Below, piece by piece: positions 1 to 7,916 of a stretch of DNA of 31,064 nt. The notes beneath the pieces were generated by a model. That model did not search any database. It was not told the DNA's origin and saw only the letters and a list, made by a program, of their open reading frames with translations. The stretch's first letter is position 1, and every line of letters starts with the position of its first letter. Source of the stretch: a virus; IMG/VR virus record IMGVR_UViG_3300036861_000376, positions 1 to 31,064 of that record; one strand, 5' to 3'. The position numbers were made by a program, and so were the translations under genes.

Positions 1-953
1 ATACGCACCTCGTCACTCTGCACATTCCCGCACTGATCCTCAAGGTGATGCAGTAGCACGAGTCGCTGGTCCTGCCCCACAAGGTCGCGGTCAAACAGGG
101 CGGCCAGCCCCCGATTGTCTCTGAGTTGCAGATAGTCCATGCCCTCATAGCGGCCCATGAGTGTGAACTGGCGGCTGGGCTTGCGGGTGTAGTCGTCGAA
201 CCCACCGTCGATCCGGGCGTACTCGGTCGCAACGTTCTCCGGCGTGGCCAGCCCGAGGCCGATGATCGCGGTCAGCAGCCAGCCGAAATCTTTAAAACGC
301 ATGACGCGCCCTCCTGCGCGGGTGAGCCCTGACCTGCTGCTCGTGCTCGCATGCGGCGTGCCGTTCCAGAGATAGGGCGCGGGCACCTGATTGGGGACCA
401 GGCCTTGCTGATCCCCGTCGATATACGTCGTCGCAGCCAGCACGCCGTCCGCGCAGCTCTCCAGCTGCGCGCCGTCGATGTAAAAGGCAGCCGTGTTCGC
501 GCTGTTATCCTTCAGCACTTGCACAATCGCGGTCGTGGTGACCGCGGTAAAGAAGACAGTCGGGCGTTGCCAGCGGCTCGTCGCGCGAAACGTGGCGATC
601 CCCAGGCGCGTGCCGCTGCCGTTGACCACGCGGAACTGGTACGAGAGACCACTTTGCCCCCAGAAGTCAATCGACGCCGCGTACAGCGCGCCGTTCACGA
701 CCGTCCAGGTGCTCTGCACGCCCTCGTTGAGTCCGCCCGTGGGAGTGAGTTGCAGGCTGTACGCGCCCCGCGCTTGCTTCGCGGTCGTGCGCGTCAAGGC
801 TTCCGGCCCCACGGCCGCGCTCCAGGAGGTCGTGTTGGTTTCAAAACTGGGGTTGGTGATGATGTTCGTGCGCGCGAGCGGCACAACCACGCTAAAGACA
901 TCGTCGAGCTCGTAGCCCGTGCGGATGGGGGCCAGCACGCTATGGCTGCGCAT
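1..953 (-). CDS. Phage tail protein with carbohydrate-binding-like domain, cut by window edge
   Basis: An open frame runs from the ATG at 953 to the left edge without a stop (317 codons visible; the C-terminus is outside the window). Residues 28-165 begin with the 'TNIITNPSFE' signature that opens CBM4/9-like beta-sandwich (jelly-roll) domains in phage tail and fibre proteins, and contain the usual aromatic/beta pattern (STW, YxAS, FYIDGAQLE). Residues 179-206 (DGDQQ...YLWNGTPHASTS) resemble the linker that commonly follows this domain in siphophage tail proteins. The start lies 8 bases after the tape measure stop, the usual site of the distal tail or tail-tip protein. The ligand is unknown; binding of host surface glycan is inferred from the fold only. 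Confidence 0.75.
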   Translation of the reverse strand, partial: MRSHSVLAPIRTGYELDDVFSVVVPLARTNIITNPSFETNTTSWSAAVGPEALTRTTAKQARGAYSLQLTPTGGLNEGVQSTWTVVNGALYAASIDFWGQSGLSYQFRVVNGSGTRLGIATFRATSRWQRPTVFFTAVTTTAIVQVLKDNSANTAAFYIDGAQLESCADGVLAATTYIDGDQQGLVPNQVPAPYLWNGTPHASTSSRSGLTRAGGRVMRFKDFGWLLTAIIGLGLATPENVATEYARIDGGFDDYTRKPSRQFTLMGRYEGMDYLQLRDNRGLAALFDRDLVGQDQRLVLLHHLEDQCGNVQSDEVR

Positions 954-961
954 CGTTAGCA

Positions 962-3900
962 TTAGAGCATGCTCCAGACGATCGCCGCGCTTTGCTGGAT
1001 CGCGGCCGGTGTCATGTTGGTCTGCACCGGCATCGAGACGTGGCGCGAGTTGTCAATGTAGGTCGCCCCGCCGCCCGCTGCCGCTGCGCTCATTTGCGCC
1101 GGGCTGGCCACCGCCTGCTGCACGCGGTCGTTCGGGATGATCGTGCCGCTCTGTCGCGAAATGAACAGCTCCGGCCCTTTTTCGCCGACCGTGTAGGGGG
1201 TCAGCGCGTCGACCGGCCCGCCCGCGGCCCGGCCCTCGCGTTCGCCGCGCCGGTACTCTTCCTCGACGATGCGCCGCTCGGTCTGGGTGATTGTCGTGTG
1301 GACCTCGCGTGGGATCGACTCTAGCTCTTTGGTGTAGCTTGCCGCGTCGCCCTTGGCCTCTAAGAAATTGGTGACCGCGGTGGCGGTGTACTCCTTGGCA
1401 TAGTCGTCCATCGCGTGCTGGGTGTCCGCCGCCTGCTGCGCCTGGTCCTGCAAGGTCCCGATCAGCCCCTCGACCGAGCCGCTGCTGCTAGTCGCGAACG
1501 TATCGATCGAGCCGGCCATCCGCAGGAAGGTGGACGCAACGTTGTTCTCTTGCAGCCCGTACTCTGCGGCCAGCGCGTCGGTAATCTCGGCGGCCTTGTC
1601 TTTGGCAATGTTGCCGAGCTGCGCCTGCGCTAAGGTGTAGTCAATCAGCATCTGCCCCAGATGCTGGCGCTGCGCCGCCTGCTGCTGGGCGTAGGACGCA
1701 GCGGCGTTTTGCTCCTCAGTCGCATAGGCCGCCATCTCAGCCGCGATCTTTTCGTCAATCCCCTTCCGCTGCTCCTCGGTCGTGGCCTGTTGTTTTTCCT
1801 TTTCGAGCTCGGCGATCTTGTCTTTGTGTTCCGTCGCGCGGGTCTCAACGCCCGTTAAGAACTCACTTTGTGTCGAGGCGTAGCCCTGCACCGCCTCCTG
1901 CCCCTTGGCGTAGGTATCCTGGATCTGCTTGCCGAGCTTTTCGATATCCTCAGCCGTGAGACTCGCCTGAGCGCCCAGCCCCGCGGTCGCGTCGGTGGTG
2001 ACAGCCAGCTGGGTGGTTGCGGTCATGCTTGATGCAGTTACCTTGATAATCGCCTGTTCTTCATTCCGATACGCATCGGTGGCAACAATCAGCGCGTCCT
2101 TGTGGGCGTTTATCGCGGCCATTTCGGCGTTGTACTGCTCCTCACTTAGCAGCCCGGCCGCGCTCCGCCGCCCCAAGTCCTCGATCTCGCCCTGGATCAT
2201 GTCGCGCATCGCCTGGATATTGTCCGCGAACGGCTTCAGTCTCTCGGCTGCCGCCCCGGTCTGGCTACCGTAATTCTCGATCGCGGCCGCGCTGTCGTTC
2301 CACCACTGGCGCGACTCCAGCAGTTGCGTGGTCGAGCCCTTGACCGCGTTGTTGAACTTGTTGAACGCCAGCACGGTCACGCCGATCGCCGCCCCAATCG
2401 CGACATAGGGGAGCGCGGCCAAGGCGACCGCGCCGGCGTTGGCGACGATCAGGGGCGTCGCGAGCGCCACCCGTTGGGCGACCAGCGCCACGGCCAGCCC
2501 CATATTCTGGATGCCCCCGATCGCCGCCGCCCCGCTGGCCGCGGCATAGGCGACCGTTGCGGCGGTGATGCCGAAGAGCGCCGGGATCGCCAGGTCATTC
2601 ACGGTCCCAGCCAGCTTGGCCAGAAAGGTTTCGCCCTTGAGGGTTGCATCGGCGTACTCGGTAATCGCGTTCACCCCGCTGGCGAGCAGATTGACCAGCT
2701 TGGTGAGCAGCGGCAGCACCGCGCTTCCGACCGTGATCTGAAAGGCTTCCAGGCTGCCCATCAGATTATCGACCGCGAAGTTAAAGCCCCGCTGCTTCTT
2801 GGCGGCCGTCTCAGCGACGTCTGCCGCCTTGGCCATCTTGTCGGCAAAGGCGTCGTACCCGGCTGCCCCGGCATCGGCCAGTGCCACGGCCGCGCCCATC
2901 GCATCATTCCCAAAAATGGCCTGCAACGCTGCCGAGCGCTCGGCGTCGCTTAGGCCAGAGAGCGCACCCTGCAAAAGCTCAGCCGCCTTCTTATTTCCGA
3001 CAAAGGCGCCGTTCGCGTCATAAAACTTACTGGTGCCTTCGCTGGTTAGCAGATTGAGCTTGGCCATCGCGGCTGACGCGTCGGCGGTCGTCGGCTGCAA
3101 GCGGGAAAGGAAGTTCTTGTAGCTCGTGCCCGCCTCGGCCGCGCTCGCGAACGATGGACTGATCAACCCCATCGTGGTCACAAAGTCCGAGTAGACCACG
3201 CCGGTTGATTTCGCCTTGCCGCCGGCCGCCAGCAGCGCCTCGCCCAGCGTGTCGACATTCAAGGTTGAGGCACCCGCAGCCTTGACCAGCAGGTTCTGTG
3301 ACTCGGCCATGAAGCGGGTCTGCTCTTCGACGCTCGCGCCGACCGGCACGAAGGTACCGAGTTGTTTCACGGTCAGCTCGGCCGCATCCGCCAGGTCCAT
3401 CCCGGCCGCAGCGGCAAAGTTGAGACTGTCTCTGAGCGCCCCGCCGGCAATCACGGCCGGCTCGATCCCGCCCTTGGACAAGGCGATCGCGGCCTGCTGC
3501 ACATCGGCCGTTGAGACCGGCAGCTCTTTGCCCAGGCTGATGAACAAGTCCTTGAACGTTTCGAGCGACTGCCCGCCTTCCTCGAGGGAGTCACCAGCCG
3601 CAACCGCGAACTCGTTCATTCCGGCTTCGAAATCACCCGCGGCCTTGACCCCGTCGACGCCGAATTGCAAGAGCGCCTGCCCGGCCGCCATCGCCCCTTC
3701 GACCGCCAGTTCGCCGAGCTTCCGCATCGCGCCGATTGCGGCGTGCTCTATGGCGCCGAGCCCCTCTTCGGCGCAGTCGGTCGCGTGACACAGATCGCCC
3801 ACATCGTCACCCGCCCGCCCGGCCCCGCGCCCCAGGTCGTCGAGCTCGCGATCGGCCCGCCCGGCGTCATCCCCGAGCTCATCCAGGTCGCCCCCGGCCC

Positions 3901-4132
3901 GGCGCGAGTCGTCGCCGAGCTCGTCCAGGTCACCGCCAGCCCGCCCGGCCCCGCGTCCCAGGTTCAGCAGATCGCGCACGAGCGATGCCGCCTCACCTTC
4001 CAGCCCGTTCAGCGCGGCGACCAGCGACTGAGTTGCGGAGGCGAGTGCTGCCTCAGCGCTGACGACCTGGTGGAGGGTGGCGAGATATTCATCGGCGTCT
4101 TTTGCGACGAGTTTGACCCCGGTTTGCTGCAC
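962..4132 (-). CDS. Tail tape measure protein (TP901 type)
   Basis: At 1056 aa this is among the two longest genes here and sits directly after the G/GT chaperone genes, where tape measure proteins belong. It sets tail length and occupies the tail lumen. Residues 58-113 hold four 14-residue coiled-coil-like repeats; roughly 150-490 resemble the TP901 tape measure core (LNLLTSEG, DANGAFVG, LSDAERSAALQAIFG); about 530-605 is strongly hydrophobic, as in tape measures that insert into the host membrane; 750-840 is a charged coiled coil. The C-terminus has the recurrent tape measure motif GGPVD...YTVGEKGPELFI near residues 985-1005. The start is GTG with AAGGA 8 bases upstream, overlapping the end of the frameshifted GT frame by 44 bases. 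Confidence 0.93.
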   Translation of the reverse strand: MQQTGVKLVAKDADEYLATLHQVVSAEAALASATQSLVAALNGLEGEAASLVRDLLNLGRGAGRAGGDLDELGDDSRRAGGDLDELGDDAGRADRELDDLGRGAGRAGDDVGDLCHATDCAEEGLGAIEHAAIGAMRKLGELAVEGAMAAGQALLQFGVDGVKAAGDFEAGMNEFAVAAGDSLEEGGQSLETFKDLFISLGKELPVSTADVQQAAIALSKGGIEPAVIAGGALRDSLNFAAAAGMDLADAAELTVKQLGTFVPVGASVEEQTRFMAESQNLLVKAAGASTLNVDTLGEALLAAGGKAKSTGVVYSDFVTTMGLISPSFASAAEAGTSYKNFLSRLQPTTADASAAMAKLNLLTSEGTSKFYDANGAFVGNKKAAELLQGALSGLSDAERSAALQAIFGNDAMGAAVALADAGAAGYDAFADKMAKAADVAETAAKKQRGFNFAVDNLMGSLEAFQITVGSAVLPLLTKLVNLLASGVNAITEYADATLKGETFLAKLAGTVNDLAIPALFGITAATVAYAAASGAAAIGGIQNMGLAVALVAQRVALATPLIVANAGAVALAALPYVAIGAAIGVTVLAFNKFNNAVKGSTTQLLESRQWWNDSAAAIENYGSQTGAAAERLKPFADNIQAMRDMIQGEIEDLGRRSAAGLLSEEQYNAEMAAINAHKDALIVATDAYRNEEQAIIKVTASSMTATTQLAVTTDATAGLGAQASLTAEDIEKLGKQIQDTYAKGQEAVQGYASTQSEFLTGVETRATEHKDKIAELEKEKQQATTEEQRKGIDEKIAAEMAAYATEEQNAAASYAQQQAAQRQHLGQMLIDYTLAQAQLGNIAKDKAAEITDALAAEYGLQENNVASTFLRMAGSIDTFATSSSGSVEGLIGTLQDQAQQAADTQHAMDDYAKEYTATAVTNFLEAKGDAASYTKELESIPREVHTTITQTERRIVEEEYRRGEREGRAAGGPVDALTPYTVGEKGPELFISRQSGTIIPNDRVQQAVASPAQMSAAAAGGGATYIDNSRHVSMPVQTNMTPAAIQQSAAIVWSML
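3794..3961 (-). repeat. Four 14-codon repeats inside the tape measure gene
   Basis: Residues 58-71, 72-85, 86-99 and 100-113 follow one pattern, L-G-(R/D)-(G/D)-x-x-R-A-(G/D)-(G/R)-(D/E)-(L/V)-(D/G)-(E/D). Each unit is 42 bases. Such units can expand or contract by recombination. Confidence 0.8.
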
Positions 4133-4328
4133 CGCTCGTGTCCTTTTTTGGTCGATTGGCCCAGGCGTCCACTGCCTGGTAGCGCATTTCTATCCGGTAG
4201 GTGGCGATTAGCAGCGCCTGCTCATCGCTCTCTTTGGCGTCAAAGGCGTCCCAGTCCAACCCCCACCACTTGGCCGCGCGCACCATTTCATAGTCGCCAT
4301 GGAACGCAAAGGCCCCGCCCGGCGGGTC
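4089..4328 (-). CDS. Frameshift extension (T part) of the tail assembly chaperone
   Basis: This 79-codon stretch is open in the +1 frame relative to the chaperone gene that ends at 4327 and has no start signal of its own. Joined to the upstream frame it gives a 268-residue fusion. It is compact and globular-looking (WWGLDWDAF, DEQALLIATYRIEMRYQAVDAWANRP) with a basic tail (TRRKRRR), as in the T portions of lambda-like gpGT that bind the tape measure. It overlaps the tape measure start by 44 bases, the classical G/GT/tape-measure arrangement. The frame could be read alone from an ATG at 4415, but that product begins with arginine-rich out-of-frame sequence and lacks a ribosome site. Confidence 0.7.
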   Translation of the reverse strand, partial: DPPGGAFAFHGDYEMVRAAKWWGLDWDAFDAKESDEQALLIATYRIEMRYQAVDAWANRPKKDTSGAANRGQTRRKRRR

Positions 4329-4332
4329 AAGG
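4326..4332 (-). promoter_or_regulatory. Candidate +1 programmed frameshift site CCU-UGA-C
   Basis: The G frame ends ...GAG CCU UGA followed by C. UGAC is a weak terminator, and a proline tRNA on CCU can re-pair with CUU one base ahead, the geometry used by the prfB autoregulatory shift (CUU UGA C). The frame entered is exactly the open T frame. Shifting elsewhere in the overlap (4329-4415), including a -2 shift, cannot be excluded. Confidence 0.55.
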
Positions 4333-4896
4333 CTCGGACTGAACAGGTTCTTCCCGTGATACGTCGGCTGGAAACGTGGCAATATGCGCCTGGATCGCCG
4401 CCTCCTGCGGCGCATTGCGGTCGTAGACAGCCCGGATCAGTTCCGTCCAATCTTTTTCGCTGCCGATACACACGAAGGCGACATACACATAACGATCGTC
4501 ATAGGCGGTCAGATCAGTCCCAGTCTCGGCCGAAACGCTGCGCACCTGCGTGACCGCATCCTGGTCGATCTCTTTTTCGGTCACCACCACCCCGCGCTTG
4601 AGCACAATTTGTCGGATACGCGCATAGACTTCCGCGTTCACCTTATTCGTCCAATCGAGCAGCAGCTGCTGGTAGACCGGGTGGGCCGGGTTCGGGATCT
4701 TGATTTTGCCGTCGCCGTAGTCGACCTCCGACATGGGCGGCCTGGGCTCCTCAAACCCCGGCGACGCGATCACCTGCCGGCGCGTCTCGGCCCGCAGCAG
4801 CGTACTGACCTTGCGGATCTGGACCGTGCGGCCGGTGTCCGGGAAGGTAAACGGTTCGAGCTTTTCGGGTGGTGGGGTGCGGCCGTTCTGTGGCAT
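4327..4896 (-). CDS. Tail assembly chaperone (G-like)
   Basis: A 189-residue protein between the putative tail tube gene and the tape measure, the position of lambda gpG and relatives, which coat the tape measure during tail assembly. It starts at the ATG at 4896, because GAGGAG lies 7 bases upstream; a longer frame from GTG at 4911 would have its start overlapping that ribosome site. N-terminal residues PQNGRTPPPEKLEPFTFPDTGRT look like the beta-hairpin start common to such chaperones; the middle is helical and charged. The ribosome site sits in the loop of a perfect hairpin (4898-4914), described separately. Translation is probably followed by a low-frequency shift into the T frame. Confidence 0.75.
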   Translation of the reverse strand: MPQNGRTPPPEKLEPFTFPDTGRTVQIRKVSTLLRAETRRQVIASPGFEEPRPPMSEVDYGDGKIKIPNPAHPVYQQLLLDWTNKVNAEVYARIRQIVLKRGVVVTEKEIDQDAVTQVRSVSAETGTDLTAYDDRYVYVAFVCIGSEKDWTELIRAVYDRNAPQEAAIQAHIATFPADVSREEPVQSEP

Positions 4897-4897
4897 G

Positions 4898-4987
4898 GTT
4901 GTGCTCCTCACAACACTCCAGAAGGTACAGCGCGCGGCGTGCAGTGGAGTCCCTGCTCTTCGCCCCGTCGAGCTAGCCGCGCGCTGT
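4898..4987 (-). ncRNA. Structured intergenic RNA, copy 1 (after the putative tail tube gene)
   Basis: Read on the minus strand: a perfect 12-bp stem (4976-4987 with 4927-4938); inside it a hairpin GCAG/CUGC (4953-4956 with 4941-4944) with loop GGACUCCA (4952-4945); downstream UGGAGU (4920-4915) is fully complementary to ACUCCA of that loop, so a pseudoknot is possible; then a perfect 6-bp hairpin (4909-4914 with 4898-4903) whose 5-base loop is the Shine-Dalgarno AGGAG of the chaperone gene. A second copy with the same plan lies at 14056-14137. There is no U-tract, so it does not look like a simple terminator. Confidence 0.75.
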
Positions 4988-4995
4988 CATCAGAT

Positions 4996-6540
4996 CTAGT
5001 AGACCGGCGCCGCTCCCAGGTAGATCACCCCGTCTATTAGGCCGCCGCCGAGCCCGGCGACCGCCAGGTTATTGGCCGCAACCATCACGTCCGGGACATC
5101 CGGGAAGTCCAGCCGGTTGGCGCGCCCGAACGTCGGCAGCGTGCCGGGCAGCCGGCTACTGTTCGCCTCGGCCCAGACATTGCCGCCAAACGTAGTCTGG
5201 AAGATCGCCGCCGTGGGGCCGGTGCGCGTGGCCGCGATCCACAGACACTCGGCCGTGGCGGCAATGATGTCCTGGATAGCCGCGACCGCCGATCCCGGCA
5301 GGGTCAGCGTCGTCCAGGTTTCGCCACCATCATCGGTCCACTGCACCACCCCCGCGGCCGTGCCGACGTAGTACAGCAGGTTACTGAGCACCGCCACGGC
5401 GGTGAGTGTGCCAGTCACGTTCGTGGTGGTCGCCCGCCAGTGCGTGCCGCGATCGACCGACTTGATCACCGTGTTGCCGGCGCCGACCGCCACGTAGGTC
5501 GAGCCATTGCCATGCACGCGGTTGAGGTTCTGCGTGGTGGCATTCCCCGCGTCGAGCACGCTCACCCCCGCCAGGATGTTGGTCGAGACGTAGACATAGC
5601 CGCCATCGGCCACGAAGATCACCCGCATCGAGCTATCGACGTACAGGTCGTTGGGCGTCTTGGCCGCAACAAACCCGGCGGTCACCTTGGTCCAGGCCCC
5701 TGGCACGCCGGTGAGCTGGTTGATCGGACTGACGTAGTAGGCGTTCTCGGTTTTGGCTACCACCACCAGGTACTGCCCCACCACGTCGATCGCGGTCACC
5801 AGCACCCCCAGCCCAAGGCCCGTGAGTGCGCTTGCGGCCCAGCTCGCGCCGCCGTCGACCGAGTACAGCACCTTGCCCGCGACCGCGCTTGACCCGCCCG
5901 CCGTCTGCTGCAAGGCGTAGATCCACTGGGTCCCGTCGTTGGGCGGCCCGCACTCGCTGCACTCCTGGTGATTGCCGTAGGTGATGTCGATCACCTCGGT
6001 GGTCACATCCACGCTGGCCACCTCGCCGAGCGCGATCCCGCCCACGGTGTAGACATCGCCCAGCCAGGAAAACCCGATCTCGGTCGTCGACTCTTCCGAG
6101 CCGTCGAACGGCGTGCGGCCGGCGTAGGTCTTGTCGGCAGACAGCCCGCTGCCGAGAATGTTCAGCGTCGACCAGCCGTTGATCGGGTCGGCCGGGTCGC
6201 CACAGAGCCCCTCCGCCTCGTACACGTTCAGCGGGCAATTCAAGCGGAACTTGTGCCAGGGCACGCCACCAAAGCGCTGCTTGAAGGTGAGCGAAGCCGT
6301 GGGCATATCCGGCGCGTCGATCGCGATGCCGGTGCGCTTGAACAGGCCGCGCGTGCGCGGGTCGTTCACCTGGATGGGGTTGATACTGCCGCGATCGGGC
6401 CGGCTGATATCGCCAACCATCAGGTACTGCTCGTCCATCCCGGCGAAGCGCACGATGTTGCCGGGGCTGGGGCCGCCGCGCTGAGTAAAGGCGCGGATAA
6501 AGTTCTGGGTGAGCGTTTCGTTGGACTGCGTCTGTGTCAT
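4996..6540 (-). CDS. Putative major tail (tube) protein with Asp-box beta-propeller
   Basis: 514 aa. By position, immediately before the tail chaperone and tape measure genes, this is the tail tube locus, although I see no decisive tube motif. Residues 1-190 form a likely structural domain. From about 200 to the end the protein looks like a sialidase/BNR-type beta-propeller: Asp-boxes SVDGGASW (227-234), SVDRGTHW (361-368) and TDDGGETW (402-409), separated by regular hydrophobic blades (YLVVVAKTENAYYV, TYVAVGAGNTVIKS). Such propellers usually bind or display, rather than cleave, when the sialidase active-site set is absent. If this is the tube subunit, propellers would decorate the whole tail. 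The start has AAGGAGA upstream in a leader shared with the capsid gene. Alternative: a separate virion adhesin. Confidence 0.6.
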   Translation of the reverse strand: MTQTQSNETLTQNFIRAFTQRGGPSPGNIVRFAGMDEQYLMVGDISRPDRGSINPIQVNDPRTRGLFKRTGIAIDAPDMPTASLTFKQRFGGVPWHKFRLNCPLNVYEAEGLCGDPADPINGWSTLNILGSGLSADKTYAGRTPFDGSEESTTEIGFSWLGDVYTVGGIALGEVASVDVTTEVIDITYGNHQECSECGPPNDGTQWIYALQQTAGGSSAVAGKVLYSVDGGASWAASALTGLGLGVLVTAIDVVGQYLVVVAKTENAYYVSPINQLTGVPGAWTKVTAGFVAAKTPNDLYVDSSMRVIFVADGGYVYVSTNILAGVSVLDAGNATTQNLNRVHGNGSTYVAVGAGNTVIKSVDRGTHWRATTTNVTGTLTAVAVLSNLLYYVGTAAGVVQWTDDGGETWTTLTLPGSAVAAIQDIIAATAECLWIAATRTGPTAAIFQTTFGGNVWAEANSSRLPGTLPTFGRANRLDFPDVPDVMVAANNLAVAGLGGGLIDGVIYLGAAPVY

Positions 6541-6567
6541 GGGATGTTCTCCTTATGCGAGCATGCC
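6541..6567 (-). promoter_or_regulatory. Conserved translation leader of the putative tail tube gene
   Basis: Directly before the ATG at 6540 the RNA reads GGCAUG - 15-base loop with UAAGGAGA - CAUCCC, giving a hairpin with one C-C mismatch and the ribosome site in its loop. The same sequence plan (GGnAUGCU..C.UAAGGAGA.CAUCCC) precedes the capsid gene at 15567-15592. Here it overlaps the last codons of the upstream gene. Confidence 0.6.
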
Positions 6568-7833
6568 ACGTCTCAAAATGTGGTCTTTGGACAAACGCCA
6601 TGCCTGGACGTGGCCAAGCCGCGTCCCAAAGGGATTGTCTAAGTCAGCGCCCCCATGCTGATAGCGCTCGGTCGTCGTCGACTCCAGCGTCAGATCGATC
6701 TGCAGGTCGTGCAGCCGCTCGTTCGTCTCCCGGCACGCGCAGATGCGCCGCTTGAGCTCAGCCGCGGCGAGCATTGCGACCGCTTGCTGCCAGCGCCGGG
6801 CCATCTGGCCGTTCTCTAACGACGCGCCCGCCAGGTAGCGCAGCCGCACGCGATCGGGCTCGGCGTAGCAGCTATTGCAGCCCGCGCTACTCCACACGCC
6901 GTTGCTGAGCACCGCCGCGGCTGGTGTCACGAGCCCCAGCACCTTGTCACGAATGCCCGCCCGCGCAATCACCAGGCCCACCGTGCCAGGGTCAGTCGAG
7001 CCGCTCGAAGAGCAGCAGCACGCGCCCCAGCCGCCGCAGTCGCTGGTCTCGTAAATCAGCGTGGCCTGCGAGGTGTCGACGGTGTTCCCGGCCTCGTTCG
7101 TCGTGCGCTGATAGACCTCTAACGACGTGACGAAGTTCGCCGCATTCGTCGGGTTGATCGCATTCAAGACCGGCGCCTGGTAGAGGATCGGCCGGACGAC
7201 CAGCCACCTGCGGCCGACAATGACCACATTCCCACCGCTGATCGAGACCTGGATCGGTTGTATCCGCCACCTATCCCCCGTCGCCAGGTCGTCGAAGCGG
7301 TCAGCCGCGGCGAAGTAGACCGCGATCTGCGCCGGGTCGGTGACCGTGGTGGGCAGCGTGATGGTAAACGTATCGTTAAAGCCGGTGCCAAGGACATCGC
7401 TGTAGACCAGACCACCACCAACGCCGGTCGTCGCCGTGCCGATGAGGGTCAGTTGCTCGACCCCCAGCGCCTGAATGTAGCCCTCCGGCGCTTGCATTGC
7501 AACCCTGCGCCCGGTTGTGTCGATATTGCTGAAGCGGATCATCGACGGATCGTTAAAGCGCGGCCACGGCAGCGCGTCGCTGACCACATACTGCGGCGCG
7601 ACCCGGTACTGGAGGTACGTCAGCAGCTTCTCCTCAGCCCGCTCGATCGCGCGCCTGAGATCGTCGCGCCCGGCCGCGTCACTGCCCTGCCAGGAATATT
7701 CCAGCACCAATCCGCTGCACTTGGAGTTGATCGGCATCACGGCATTGGCGCCGCTGTCGGCCAGCCCCCAGAAGTGCCAGGGATGGAGCCCAAGTTCTTG
7801 CCTCCAGATATCAAGTGGCAGGAGTGGTGTCAT
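6553..7833 (-). CDS. Virion protein, possibly head-tail connector/neck
   Basis: 426 aa, unrecognised as a whole. Residues 53-80 (DLRRAIERAEEKLLTYLQYRV) are an amphipathic helix pair of the kind that starts gp6-like head-tail connectors, and the position just before the tail tube locus agrees. The centre is beta-rich. Two cysteine clusters stand out: GGWGACCCSSS near residue 270 and CNSCYAEPDRVRLRYLAG near 318-335, then a helical AMLAAAELKRRICACRE segment. The clusters could bind metal or cross-link the virion. It starts with ATGA overlap on a small membrane ORF upstream, and its final codons are part of the leader of the next gene. Function is inferred from position and helix pattern only. 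Confidence 0.55.
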   Translation of the reverse strand: MTPLLPLDIWRQELGLHPWHFWGLADSGANAVMPINSKCSGLVLEYSWQGSDAAGRDDLRRAIERAEEKLLTYLQYRVAPQYVVSDALPWPRFNDPSMIRFSNIDTTGRRVAMQAPEGYIQALGVEQLTLIGTATTGVGGGLVYSDVLGTGFNDTFTITLPTTVTDPAQIAVYFAAADRFDDLATGDRWRIQPIQVSISGGNVVIVGRRWLVVRPILYQAPVLNAINPTNAANFVTSLEVYQRTTNEAGNTVDTSQATLIYETSDCGGWGACCCSSSGSTDPGTVGLVIARAGIRDKVLGLVTPAAAVLSNGVWSSAGCNSCYAEPDRVRLRYLAGASLENGQMARRWQQAVAMLAAAELKRRICACRETNERLHDLQIDLTLESTTTERYQHGGADLDNPFGTRLGHVQAWRLSKDHILRRGMLA

Positions 7834-7913
7834 CGCGGCATACTCCAGAGCGCGAGCGCAGCAATCGCCAGGCAGAGCAAGGCAGCTAGCAGGATGTAAC
7901 GACGCTCAATCAC
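7830..7913 (-). CDS. Small single-span membrane peptide (27 aa)
   Basis: GTG-started frame filling the gap between two structural genes: it starts 3 bases after the LamG gene stop (7917) and its TGA overlaps the next ATG. It encodes a short basic N-terminus (MIERR) followed by about 20 hydrophobic residues and a basic end (MPR), i.e. one membrane span. No strong Shine-Dalgarno is visible, so expression would rely on coupling. It could be a chance frame, but the exact fit and hydrophobicity argue for a gene. Confidence 0.4.
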   Translation of the reverse strand: MIERRYILLAALLCLAIAALALWSMPR

Positions 7914-7916
7914 TGG

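Noticed and set aside
4143-4149. A-AAA-AAG slippery heptamer in the T frame just before the tape measure start
   Set aside because: A -1 slip here does not enter the tape measure frame; the bases are better explained as the AAGGA ribosome site of the GTG at 4132.
4987-4993. Hammerhead ribozyme core (CTGATGA on the minus strand)
   Set aside because: No GAAA follows the adjacent stem, and the sequence is absent from the second copy of the RNA element.
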